Assembly (NCBI RefSeq): GCF_008704795.1
Contig: NZ_CP023690.1
Span: forward strand, 9,558,501-9,622,500
Origin: Streptomyces spectabilis
Lineage (GTDB): Bacteria; Actinomycetota; Actinomycetes; Streptomycetales; Streptomycetaceae
Reading direction: 5' to 3'
Length of the DNA stretch: 64,000 bases
Shown here one piece after another: positions 24,829-33,421 of the stretch. The notes below the pieces were generated by a model. That model made no database searches. It was not told where the DNA came from and saw only the letters and a list, made by a program, of their open reading frames with translations. The stretch's first letter is position 1; every line of letters starts with the position of its first letter. The translations under genes and the position numbers were made by a program.

Positions 24829-25869
24829 CTACGGGCGCGGCCCCAAGGTCTCGACGGTGATGTGCGGCGCCAGCGAGCGGAGGAAGTCCGGCGCGTCGAA
24901 GACGCTGCCCGCGGAGGCGACGCCCACCGCCCTGACCCGCCCGGTCAGGACGCGGTGCACCGCTTCCACCACGAGCGGCGCGGTGACCGCGTAGATGTCC
25001 TGGCCGCGGGCCACGGCGCGCCGCTCGGTGTCGCCGGAGCGCACGACGACGTCGACGAGGAAGGTCTGCGAGGACCTGCCCCGCTCGTCGACGGCCGCCG
25101 GGGTCGGTGTGTCCGGGGCCGTCACGTCCCCGGCCGCCTCGACGGTCATGTACGTGCGTACCTCGGGAACGGCCAGATGGCTGGGGACCGTGACGACGTC
25201 GGCCATCGAGAACTCCCCGATCACGGAACGCGTGCCCACCGGGTCGGGGAAGTCCCACTTCAGGGTGGGCGCGGCGTCGTCGCGGTACTCGAGCCGCCCG
25301 TTCGCGAAGCGCACGCGCCGGCCGCCGCGCCGCTCCCGGGAGACCGCGCCCGCGGCGCGCGTGCCCGGGGTGGGGTGCCAGCCGTTCAGGCCGTAGGCGA
25401 TGTGGACCTCGTCGGCCTTGGTCCAGTCGCCCATCGCGGCCGTGGCCACCAGGTCGCCGAGGCCGCCGTAGAAGGCCATCGCGGGCACGATCACCGTGCC
25501 CGCGGCCCGGGCCCGGTCCGCGAAGTGCGCGAACGTGTCGGCGTTGGCCTCGATCTCGGCCGCCACGTCCAGGTACGGGATCCCGGCGCGCAGCGCCGCC
25601 TCGATCACGGGAGCGGCGGTCGTGGCGAAGGGCCCGGCGCAGTTGACCACGGCCGCCGCACCGGCGAGGGCGCGATCGAGCGCGGCCGGATCGTCGACCG
25701 GGGCGGGCCGGACCTCAAGACCGGGGTGGGACGCGGCCAGCGCCCGCAGCTTGTCGGCGTCCCGACCGGACAGGACCGGGACGAACCCGCGCTCCCGCAG
25801 CTGCGCCACCACGAACCGGCCGGTGTGCCCGTACGCGCCGTACACCGCCACCGTCTGCCCCGTTGCCAT
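24829..25869 (-). CDS. Saccharopine dehydrogenase-like NAD(P)-binding protein
   Basis: A 346-residue protein with an N-terminal Rossmann fold (VAVYGAYGHTGRFVVAQL) and the following VVNCAGPFATTAAPVIEAAL, typical of the saccharopine dehydrogenase-like/trans-acting enoyl reductase group. The C-terminal substrate domain is normal in length. The reaction cannot be inferred. ATG 25869 has GAGGAG upstream. It is divergent from a GlxA-type regulator, which probably controls it. Confidence 0.82.
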   Translation of the reverse strand: MATGQTVAVYGAYGHTGRFVVAQLRERGFVPVLSGRDADKLRALAASHPGLEVRPAPVDDPAALDRALAGAAAVVNCAGPFATTAAPVIEAALRAGIPYLDVAAEIEANADTFAHFADRARAAGTVIVPAMAFYGGLGDLVATAAMGDWTKADEVHIAYGLNGWHPTPGTRAAGAVSRERRGGRRVRFANGRLEYRDDAAPTLKWDFPDPVGTRSVIGEFSMADVVTVPSHLAVPEVRTYMTVEAAGDVTAPDTPTPAAVDERGRSSQTFLVDVVVRSGDTERRAVARGQDIYAVTAPLVVEAVHRVLTGRVRAVGVASAGSVFDAPDFLRSLAPHITVETLGPRP

Positions 25870-25958
25870 GACTGCTCCTCGCACTCGCATCGTGTTTGAA
25901 CGATCAACTAGGACCATCCTGGCCGCTGCGGACGCCCTGCGTGAGTGTCTGGAACGAC

Positions 25959-26951
25959 ATGACGCATACAATTTCGGACATGAGTTCTGTCGCGCTCGCC
26001 GTCACCGACGGGATGCTCCACTTCGAACTGTCCGTGGCGTACGAGGTGTTCGGTTCCGCACCGGACGCCGTCCCCGGGCCCTGGTACGACGTCAGCGTGT
26101 GCGGTGCGGACGCGGTGCGGTTCGGCCGGTTCCGGCTCGAGCCCGACCACGGCCTCGACCGGCTCCGCCACGCCACCACCGTGATCGTCCCCGGCTGGGC
26201 CGACGTCGACGTGCGGCCTCCCGCCGAACTGGTCGACGCGGTGCGCGCGGCCCACGACGCGGGCGCGCGCGTGGCGTCCCTGTGCACCGGCGCCTTCGTC
26301 CTGGCCGCCGCGGGCCTGCTCGACGGGAAGCGCGCGACCACGCACTGGGCGCACACCGGGGAACTGGCCGCCCGCCACCCGCGGGTGGAGGTCGACCCGG
26401 ACGTGCTCTACGTGGACAACGGCAGCGTGCTCACCTCCGCGGGCAAGGCCGCAGCGATGGACCTCTGCCTGCACCTCGTCCGCCTGGACCACGGCTCGTC
26501 GGTCGCCAACGCCGTCGCTCGCCGCCTGGTCGTGCCGCCGCACCGGGACGGCGGCCAGGCCCAGTTCGTCACCGCCCCGGTGCCCGCCCGGGACGACCAT
26601 CCGCTCGCCGGTCTCTTCCCCTGGGTGATCGAGCGCCTCGACGAACCGCTGACCGTGGAGGACCTGGCCCGCCGGGCGCGGATGAGCTCGCGCCACCTGG
26701 GCCGGCACTTCAAGGCCGCGACCGGCACCACCCCGCTGCAATGGCTGCTGACCCAACGGATCCGCCGCGCCCAGGAGTTGCTGGAGCGGACCGACGACGG
26801 CATCGACGCCATCGCCGCGGCCACCGGGATGGGCACCGCCACGACCCTGCGCCGCCACTTCAACCGCACCGTCGGCGTGCCGCCGGACGCCTACCGCCGC
26901 ACATTCCGGTCACGAGGCCCCGTCAAGGGACCCGCGCGCGGCGTGAAGTAG
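25959..26951 (+). CDS. GlxA-type AraC family regulator
   Basis: A 330-residue regulator with a DJ-1/PfpI-like N-terminus (nucleophile elbow SLCTGAFVLAAAGLLDG) and an AraC tandem helix-turn-helix at about residues 235-320 (LARRARMSSRHLGRHF, IAAATGMGTATTLRRHF). I chose ATG 25959 with GGAA upstream; ATG 25980 is an alternative. The short gap to the divergent saccharopine dehydrogenase-like gene contains a small TTGA-N4-TCAA dyad at 25896-25907. Confidence 0.88.
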   Translation: MTHTISDMSSVALAVTDGMLHFELSVAYEVFGSAPDAVPGPWYDVSVCGADAVRFGRFRLEPDHGLDRLRHATTVIVPGWADVDVRPPAELVDAVRAAHDAGARVASLCTGAFVLAAAGLLDGKRATTHWAHTGELAARHPRVEVDPDVLYVDNGSVLTSAGKAAAMDLCLHLVRLDHGSSVANAVARRLVVPPHRDGGQAQFVTAPVPARDDHPLAGLFPWVIERLDEPLTVEDLARRARMSSRHLGRHFKAATGTTPLQWLLTQRIRRAQELLERTDDGIDAIAAATGMGTATTLRRHFNRTVGVPPDAYRRTFRSRGPVKGPARGVK

Positions 26952-26958
26952 CCGCTTC

Positions 26959-26977
26959 GGCAAACGATGGGCAAACG
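26959..26977 (+). promoter_or_regulatory. Two GGCAAACG repeats one helical turn apart
   Basis: Identical 8-bp repeats begin at 26959 and 26970, an 11-bp period that puts both on one face of the helix. They lie about 125 bp upstream of the 112-residue unknown gene and could bind an activator. Confidence 0.4.
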
Positions 26978-27099
26978 TAAGGCGAGCTGATGCTACGTGT
27001 AAGGGAGTCCGTCAAGAATGGACAGTGAAGGAGAGGGAAGCCAAGGGGCCCGGACGCCGCGGTTCCCTGGCCGGACAACAAGCAGCAGGGGGCCGGGAG

Positions 27100-27438
27100 A
27101 TGAAGGACGCATCGGGACATCCGCTGGCCGCGCCGAGGATCCACGAAGCCGCCGACGGAGTCGTCACCCTCGACGGTCGCGGGACCGAGCTGATGGTGCG
27201 GATCGAGCCGTACGCGGGGATGGCCGCGGGGGACCAGGTCCAACTGCGCTGGGACACCGGCGTGTTGCGCACGTCCCGGATAGACACGCAGGTCATCGAC
27301 GCCGGTGAGGTCGGAGAGGTCAAGGTCTTCACCGTCGTGGGGCTCTCCCCGGGCACAGCGCGGGTGAGCTATCTCGTGGGCCACCCCGCCGGTGACTGGC
27401 ACGCCTCGCAGCGCCTGACCGTCACCGTGCGAGCGTGA
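27100..27438 (+). CDS. Unknown 112-residue beta-rich protein
   Basis: No signal peptide or membrane segment. The sequence alternates strands and turns (TELMVRIEPYAGMAAGDQVQLRW, GEVKVFTVVGLSPGTARVSYLVG, SQRLTVTVRA), which looks like an immunoglobulin-like or similar beta sandwich. ATG 27100 was preferred because GGGGGCCGGGAG precedes it; an in-frame ATG at 27025 would add 25 basic residues. No family recognised. Confidence 0.6.
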   Translation: MKDASGHPLAAPRIHEAADGVVTLDGRGTELMVRIEPYAGMAAGDQVQLRWDTGVLRTSRIDTQVIDAGEVGEVKVFTVVGLSPGTARVSYLVGHPAGDWHASQRLTVTVRA

Positions 27439-27466
27439 TCCGCAGAGGCTGCGGCTCCGTGTGCAG

Positions 27467-27500
27467 GCCGGTCCGACCGCTCGCGGGCGGTCGGACCGGC
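27467..27500. terminator. 14-bp bidirectional terminator hairpin
   Basis: GCCGGTCCGACCGC and GCGGTCGGACCGGC pair perfectly around TCGCGG, between two convergent genes. Confidence 0.75.
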
Positions 27501-27537
27501 TCGGGCGCGCGCCGTCGCTCGATCGAGCGCGGTGCGG

Positions 27538-29370
27538 TCAGGCGCCGGGCGGCACGCTGCCCTTGACCACGCTGCCGGGCGCGGGCACGGCCAGGCGCGT
27601 GAGGTAGTCGACGATGGCCTCCCGCTCGCCGCCGCCGTTGAAGACCTTCGCGCCGTGCCCCCAGCCGTCGACCTCCACGAGCGTCGCTTTGTCGCCGAGA
27701 CGCTGTGCGACGGAGCGGGCCCAGTCGACGGGCGTGGCGTTGTCGTGCCGGGCGTTGATCAGCAGCATCGGCTTCTCGGTGCGGAACTCTTCGGGCCGCG
27801 CCGCCCGGGGCGTGGGACGCTCCGGAAGACCCAGGCACAGGTTGGCGTACCCGACCGCGTTCGGCGAGAAGCCGAAGGCGGGCGCGGCCTCACGGGCCGC
27901 CTTCTGGTCGGCGAGGTAGGCCGCCGCGTCCGGGGCGCGCAGGTTCAGGTCGACGCACACCGCCTGGTCGGCGACGGGCAGCAGCTCTGCCGCGGGCTGC
28001 TCCTCGGCGTCCTCCTGCCAGGGCTTCCCGCTGTCCAGGGCCTGGAGGTACTCGCCGACCACCGGCCAGGACGGGGTCAGGAGCATCTGGTCGAGCGTGC
28101 CGTTCAGGGCGGCGGGCGTGACCTTCTTGCCGTCGTTGCGCAAGGTCCCGTCGGCGGCCTTGGCGGCCACGCGCCAGTAGACCGTGCGCGGGTCCTTGTC
28201 GCCCAGCGCGCACTCGTCGCTCGTGCCGCACCACCGGGCGAACTGTCCGTAGGCCCGCTCCAGGGCGCGGGCGCTCGTCGCGCTGAAGTCGCGTCGGCTC
28301 ACCGCCGTGTCCATCACGCCGTCGAGCACGGCGGCCCGCACCCGCTCGCCGTACAGCTGCGCGTACCGCTGACCGTAGACGGTGCCGTACGAGTGCCCGT
28401 ACAGGGACACGCGGTCCTCACCGAGCGCGGCGCGCACGGTCTCGACGTCGTGGCTGACGCTGGTGGCGTCGGTGCGCGCGGCCACAGGGCCGGACGCGCG
28501 GGCACAGTCCTCGGCGAAGGCGCTCGCCCGCTTCCGCTCGCGGGCGAACTCCGCGGCCGAGGCGGCGGGCTTCTTGTCCCCCGCCATGGCGACGTACGGC
28601 CCGGCCGGACAGCGCACCGGGCTGCTCGCGCCGACACCGCGCGGATCGAGGCTGACGATGTCGAAGCGCCGCTCGAGGCTGCCCCACGCGTCGGTGGCCC
28701 GGACCGTGTCGACGCCGGAGTTGCCGGGGCCGCCGGGCAGGAAGACGAGGGTGCCGACGCGCCGGTCCGGATCCGTGGCCGTGCGCCGGGCGACAGCGAT
28801 GTCGATCTTCTTGCCGCCGGGCTTCTTCCAGTCGACGGGCACACGCACGGTGCCGCAGTCGGCGCCCTTGGGCATGCCCTCCCCGCTGGGGCAGGCCTTC
28901 CAGGCGACGCGCTGCGCCGGGATCCGCGCGGCTGCCGTGCCCCGGCCCACGGACGCGACGTCGCGGTCCTGCCACGCGTACAGGGCGCCCCCGATGCGCG
29001 CCCCCGACCAGGAGCCGCAGTTGAAGCCGGCCTTCGCGGCAACGTCGGACGGGAACCAGTCGGCCTTGAGGCGCGGCTTGCCCTGCGGCTTCCCCCGCAC
29101 GCAGGAGGCCGGGAACGCGCCGTCCTTCGCCGTGAACCGCAGGATGCGGTCCTCGCCGGTCGTCGACATCACGTACGAGACGTCGGTGGCGTCGTCCGGC
29201 AGCCATCGCGGCACGGACTTCCGGTCCTCCTTCGCCTCGGCCCCGGTCTTGTACGTCGCCTTCTCCTGGTGGTCGTCGAAGGGGTTGTACGAGCCGCCGC
29301 ACGCCGTCACAAGGACGGCGAGCGCGGCCACGCCGAGGGCACAGGCCGGTGTGCGCGGAATTCGGGGCAT
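27538..29370 (-). CDS. Lipoprotein with C-terminal tripeptidyl-aminopeptidase-like alpha/beta hydrolase
   Basis: A 610-residue protein. A lipobox LVTAC places the lipid at Cys24. Residues about 25-160 form an extra domain with paired cysteines (WLPDDATDVSYVMSTTGEDR). The rest is a TAP/SlpD-like hydrolase: VFLPGGPGNSGVD, DPRGVGASSPVRC, nucleophile GHSYGT, acid in NARHDNATP and histidine in GWGHG. Such enzymes trim peptides at the cell surface. The N-terminal domain makes it longer than the usual family length of about 500. The two-component system on the other strand may be related, but this is unproven. Confidence 0.85.
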   Translation of the reverse strand: MPRIPRTPACALGVAALAVLVTACGGSYNPFDDHQEKATYKTGAEAKEDRKSVPRWLPDDATDVSYVMSTTGEDRILRFTAKDGAFPASCVRGKPQGKPRLKADWFPSDVAAKAGFNCGSWSGARIGGALYAWQDRDVASVGRGTAAARIPAQRVAWKACPSGEGMPKGADCGTVRVPVDWKKPGGKKIDIAVARRTATDPDRRVGTLVFLPGGPGNSGVDTVRATDAWGSLERRFDIVSLDPRGVGASSPVRCPAGPYVAMAGDKKPAASAAEFARERKRASAFAEDCARASGPVAARTDATSVSHDVETVRAALGEDRVSLYGHSYGTVYGQRYAQLYGERVRAAVLDGVMDTAVSRRDFSATSARALERAYGQFARWCGTSDECALGDKDPRTVYWRVAAKAADGTLRNDGKKVTPAALNGTLDQMLLTPSWPVVGEYLQALDSGKPWQEDAEEQPAAELLPVADQAVCVDLNLRAPDAAAYLADQKAAREAAPAFGFSPNAVGYANLCLGLPERPTPRAARPEEFRTEKPMLLINARHDNATPVDWARSVAQRLGDKATLVEVDGWGHGAKVFNGGGEREAIVDYLTRLAVPAPGSVVKGSVPPGA

Positions 29371-29524
29371 GGGCGTCGCTCTCTTCAGGAGTCCTGGAAT
29401 GCTGCGTATCCCCACGGTCGCCGAGCGCCGCCGGGCGCCGCCTCAGCCATTCGATGGATCGGAGCCGCGCCGGTCCGGCTTTCGGTTGAGCCCCCGCGTA
29501 CGACCTGGTCCGTACATTCGCTGT

Positions 29525-30655
29525 GTGAACCGCCGCCGCATGCTGCTCCTCGCCCTGCCGCCCGCGCTGCTGCTCTGGCTCGGCGACCTCGTGTCGAACG
29601 GACCGGACGGATCCCGGCTCCCGCTGCTGTCCGGTCCCCTGGCCCTTGGGGCACTGCTCGCGTGCCACCGCGTCGCCGTCGAGACCCTCACGGCCGCGGC
29701 GGCGCTGGCGTCCGGGGCGCTGACGCTCGGGATGCTCCGGTTCGCTCCGGCGGGCGGCAGCTGGGGGGTGCTGGAGTCGGCGGCCCTGCTCGCGCTGCTC
29801 GCCGTGGCGGCCCGGACGGCACGGGTGCCCGCGGCGTACGTCCTCTGCCCGCTCCTGGCCGTCGCGATCGCGGCCGCGCCGGTGCGCATGGGCTTCCCCT
29901 CGGACGCCCAGACCTTCGCCTTCCTGCTGACGGTCGCGGCGGGCGGCGCGCTCGCGCTCGGCTGCTACCTGCGCTCCCTGGACCGGCGCCGGGCCGGCGC
30001 CGTGAGCGCCGTGCAGGAGGCGGAGCGCCTCGCCCTCGCCCGTGACCTGCACGACTTCGTCGCCCACCACGTCACCGGCATCGTCGTCCAGGCCCAGGCG
30101 GCCCGCACCATCCGGGAGACCGCGCCCGAGCAGCTCGACCCGCTCCTGGCGGGCATCGAGCGGGCCGGTACGGAGACGCTCGCCTCCATGCGGCGCCTCG
30201 TGCACGTGCTGCGGGCCGCGCCCGACGCCCCCACCCGGCCCGCAGACCTGCTCACCGAACTCGCCGCCCTGGTGGCCGCGCACGGCGACGGCGGGGGAGC
30301 GGCCGCCACCCTGGACGTCTCCGCCGACGCCCGGGCCCTCGCCCTCGCACCGGAGGTCGAGACGTCCGCGCACCGCGTCGTGCAGGAGTCCCTCACCAAT
30401 GTGCGCCGCCACGCACCCGGGGCCGACGAGGTCCGCGTACGTCTGACGGCGCGCGGCAGCCGACTGCGCGTCGAGGTCGGCAACGGGCCCGCGCCCGCGG
30501 GGGAGCGGCCGCCGCCCGGCGGCAGCGGCGGGCTCGGCCTGGTCGGCCTGCGCGAGCGGGTGGAGGCGCTCGGCGGCCGCTTCGACGCGGGGCCCGCCCC
30601 GGACGGGGGCTGGCGGGTTCGCGCCGAGTTCCCCCCGGCGCACCTGCCACACTGA
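29525..30655 (+). CDS. NarL-type sensor histidine kinase
   Basis: A 376-residue kinase. Several transmembrane helices occupy residues about 5-150. The HisKA_3 helix carries His176 in [14 protein letters not shown], and the HATPase domain follows ([34 protein letters not shown]). GTG 29525 is chosen; TACATT seven bases before it resembles a -10 box, so the mRNA may be nearly leaderless. The response regulator begins 5 bp after the stop. Confidence 0.9.
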   Translation: MNRRRMLLLALPPALLLWLGDLVSNGPDGSRLPLLSGPLALGALLACHRVAVETLTAAAALASGALTLGMLRFAPAGGSWGVLESAALLALLAVAARTARVPAAYVLCPLLAVAIAAAPVRMGFPSDAQTFAFLLTVAAGGALALGCYLRSLDRRRAGAVSAVQEAERLALARDLHDFVAHHVTGIVVQAQAARTIRETAPEQLDPLLAGIERAGTETLASMRRLVHVLRAAPDAPTRPADLLTELAALVAAHGDGGGAAATLDVSADARALALAPEVETSAHRVVQESLTNVRRHAPGADEVRVRLTARGSRLRVEVGNGPAPAGERPPPGGSGGLGLVGLRERVEALGGRFDAGPAPDGGWRVRAEFPPAHLPH

Positions 30656-30660
30656 CCACG

Positions 30661-31362
30661 ATGAGCGCTACGACCCCCGAGACCGCCACCGCGCCCCTGC
30701 GCGTGCTGATCGCCGACGACCAGGAGATGGTGCGCACCGGCTTCCGTCTCATCCTCGCCGCGCAGCCCGGCATCGAGGTGGTCGGCGAGGCCGCGGACGG
30801 CGCCGCGTGCGTGGAGCTGGCCCGGCGGCTGCGCCCCGACGTGTGCCTGGTCGACGTCCGCATGCCGAAGCTCAACGGCCTGGAGGTGACCCGTCTCCTT
30901 GCCGGTCCGGACGCGGTCGACCCCCTGCACGTCGTTGTGGTGACCACCTTCGACCAGGACGACTACCTGGACGAGGCCCTGCGCTCCGGCGCCGTCGGCT
31001 TCCTGCTCAAGGACGCCGGGCCCGGTCTCCTGGTGGAGGCGGTGCGCGCCGCCGCCCGCGGCGACGCCCTGGTCTCGCCCGCCGTCACGCTGCGGCTCCT
31101 TTCGCGCATGGCGGACCGGCACGGCCCGCAGTGCGGCGCGGCGGCCGAAGGGGCCGCACCGCACGAGCTGTCCGAGCGGGAGCTGGACGTCGCCCGGCTC
31201 GTGGCGCGCGGCCGCACCAACCAGGAGATCGCCGCCGACCTGTACATCTCCGTCGCCACCGTGAAGAGCCACCTGGTCAACATCCAGGCCAAGCTCGCCG
31301 TCCGGAACCGCGTCGAGATCGCGGCCTGGGCCTGGGAGTCGGGGCAGATGGGCCGCGCCTGA
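30661..31362 (+). CDS. NarL/FixJ-type response regulator
   Basis: A 233-residue regulator. The receiver has IADDQEMV, phosphoacceptor Asp65 in LVDVRMPK and Lys in FLLKDAG. The C-terminal LuxR helix-turn-helix is [28 protein letters not shown] followed by [13 protein letters not shown]. It pairs with the upstream kinase in one operon. Confidence 0.92.
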   Translation: MSATTPETATAPLRVLIADDQEMVRTGFRLILAAQPGIEVVGEAADGAACVELARRLRPDVCLVDVRMPKLNGLEVTRLLAGPDAVDPLHVVVVTTFDQDDYLDEALRSGAVGFLLKDAGPGLLVEAVRAAARGDALVSPAVTLRLLSRMADRHGPQCGAAAEGAAPHELSERELDVARLVARGRTNQEIAADLYISVATVKSHLVNIQAKLAVRNRVEIAAWAWESGQMGRA

Positions 31363-31365
31363 CGG

Positions 31366-32580
31366 TCAGGCCAGCCACCGCACGGGAGTCGCCCGGCGCA
31401 CGTGGACGAGCACGTCGAACGCGTCGGCCAGCGAAGCGACCGCGACGTACTGGGACGCGTCCTGCGCCGGGTCGTAGACGCCGCTGATGACGCGGAGCCT
31501 CGCGGGGCCGTCCCACTGGCGGCGTACGTCGTCGTGGCGCAGGTCAAGCCAGCGTGCGGGCGTATCCGTCTCGCCGAGCCGTGCGTCGAGGAGATCCGCG
31601 CCCGGCTCGGGAACGGCGACGACCCCCAGGTCACCGTGGTGGAAGCCGATCGCCACGGAGACGTACCGCGCGCCGAGGCGTTCCCGCAGGAGCGTGCCGG
31701 CGGTGGGCTGTGGACCGGACTCGGGAGCCGCGTCGCCCATGGTCGTCCCGGCCGCCGCCGTGTGCGCGATCCCGTCCCAATAGACCATGCGCAGGCCGGT
31801 CCGCAGCTGGGTGTCACTGAGGGCGTCCGCCTCCCTCGCGGTGTCGCTCGTGAAGCTGCCGCGCCCGGCGACGCTGCCCGCGTGGAAGCTCTCGATCAGG
31901 CGCATCCGGGTCACGACGTCGTCGTCCCCGATGCCGGGCAGCGCCCGGATCAGCGCGAGGGCGTCGCGGGCGTGCTCGGCGAACGGCCGCCCGGGATGCG
32001 TGCCCCGGGCGCGCTGCACGTGCTCGTCGATGTCGTGCGCGGTCCGGATCGGGTCGAGGTGGGACGCCACGTCCGCGAGGAGTTCCGGGGCGGACGCGCG
32101 CACGTGGTCCAGGACCGCGTCGTAGTCGTCGGACCGCGCCTGCGCGGGCTTCACGCCGAAGACCCGTACGGGATCGTCCGGGTGGTCCCGGTTGAACTCC
32201 CGGATCCAGTCGAGGGCTTCGGCCATCTCGGCGGTGCGCCACGGACGCCAGGCACCGGCGAGCACGGCTTCGGCCGAGCCCGCGCCGCCGCGCACGTACC
32301 GGTCGAGGTCGGCGGCGACGTCGGCGCTGTCCTGCACGGCGAGCGCCCGGAAGCCGTGCCGCCGGACGAGCCGACGGAAGAGCTGGTCACGGATGCCGAA
32401 GGTGTCCCGGGAGAACCGCGTGGACTCGCCGATGCCGATGATGGTCGCCTCGACGGCGAGCGCATCGGCCAGGGCGTCGAGCGCGGCTTCGGAGAGCGGC
32501 CCGGCGCCGACGGGCCGCTGACCCGGGGTTTCCACGGGCGCGGGGAGGGAGTCCTGAAGAGCGGTGGTGTCGTTCGTCAT
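31366..32580 (-). CDS. Erythromycin esterase-like protein with altered active site
   Basis: A 404-residue member of the Ere/ChaN-like family by overall layout: an N-terminal IIGIGESTRFSRDTFGIRDQLF block, RHGFRALAVQDS, RMVYWDGIAHTAA in the middle and a C-terminal domain. In characterised esterases the first block reads GE-x-x-H and the histidine is required for hydrolysis; here Arg55 takes its place (E52-S-T-R55). The central W-x-H-N-x-H block is also changed to WDGIAH. Macrolide esterase activity is therefore doubtful. It is convergent with the response regulator, 3 bp apart. Confidence 0.8.
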   Translation of the reverse strand: MTNDTTALQDSLPAPVETPGQRPVGAGPLSEAALDALADALAVEATIIGIGESTRFSRDTFGIRDQLFRRLVRRHGFRALAVQDSADVAADLDRYVRGGAGSAEAVLAGAWRPWRTAEMAEALDWIREFNRDHPDDPVRVFGVKPAQARSDDYDAVLDHVRASAPELLADVASHLDPIRTAHDIDEHVQRARGTHPGRPFAEHARDALALIRALPGIGDDDVVTRMRLIESFHAGSVAGRGSFTSDTAREADALSDTQLRTGLRMVYWDGIAHTAAAGTTMGDAAPESGPQPTAGTLLRERLGARYVSVAIGFHHGDLGVVAVPEPGADLLDARLGETDTPARWLDLRHDDVRRQWDGPARLRVISGVYDPAQDASQYVAVASLADAFDVLVHVRRATPVRWLA

Positions 32581-32629
32581 GCCTCAGATGCTCATACGTG
32601 AAGTTCGGTTGAGGTCAAGGAGCGGCTGA

Positions 32630-33361
32630 CTACTCCTCGTCGGTGGCCGCGGTCACCTCGACCTCGATCACGTCGTCCCTGTCGAAGAGCTCGGCGGCCA
32701 GCCTGCCGGTGTCGGCGGTGCCCTCCAGGGACAGCAGGACGCGGGCGGCGGGATCGCTCCCGCCGGGCAGCCGGTCGACCTTGACCTGGAGGATGCGGAA
32801 TCCGCGCCGGGTGCACGTCTCCATCAGCTGGGGGAGGAGGGCCGTACCCGTGCGGTACGTCATGCGCAGGGCGAAGGCGGAGCCGCTCGCGCGGGGCAAC
32901 CACCGCGCGGCGAGCCGTGGGTAGCCGCGCACGACGAGGAAGTGCAGCGCCGTCGCGGCCAGGGCGAGCACGGGCAGGCCGCCGCCGCAGGCCATGCCCA
33001 CCGCGCAGGTGAGCCAGACCGCGGCGGCGGTGGTGAGGCCCCGCACCACGTCCTGGCGTACGAAGATCAGGCCGCCGCCGATGAAACCGATCCCGGAGAC
33101 GATCTGCGCGGCCACCCGGGAGGGGTCGAAGGACACGTCGGCCAGCCGGAGGGCGCCGTCGAAGCCGTGCTGGGAGACCTCCATCATCAGCGCGCTCGCG
33201 ACGCCCACGAGGGTGTACGTGCGCAGCCCGGCACTCTTGTGCCGGGCCGCGCGCTCCCAGCCGATGAGGCTCGAGAGGAGCAGGGCGAGCCCGAGTTCGG
33301 AGAGCTGCCGGGGGCCCTGCCCGCTCCGCAGGCCCCACAGGGGCATCGCCAGATGGACCAT
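32630..33361 (-). CDS. mgtC: MgtC/SapB family membrane protein
   Basis: A 243-residue protein. The N-terminal part has four to five membrane helices with the MgtC signatures LLLSSLIGWERAARHKSAGLRTYTLVG and RVAAQIVSGIGFIGGGLIFV. A soluble C-terminal ACT-like domain follows (residues about 155-240). The family has roles in growth at low magnesium and in regulating ATP synthase or phosphate uptake. ATG 33361 has AGGAGG 5 bases upstream; an in-frame GTG two codons earlier lies inside that site. Confidence 0.88.
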   Translation of the reverse strand: MVHLAMPLWGLRSGQGPRQLSELGLALLLSSLIGWERAARHKSAGLRTYTLVGVASALMMEVSQHGFDGALRLADVSFDPSRVAAQIVSGIGFIGGGLIFVRQDVVRGLTTAAAVWLTCAVGMACGGGLPVLALAATALHFLVVRGYPRLAARWLPRASGSAFALRMTYRTGTALLPQLMETCTRRGFRILQVKVDRLPGGSDPAARVLLSLEGTADTGRLAAELFDRDDVIEVEVTAATDEE

Positions 33362-33421
33362 GTGCACCTCCTGTCACCGCCCTCGCCCCTGCCCCGGACG
33401 GTGCCGGGCACACCTGTCGCC

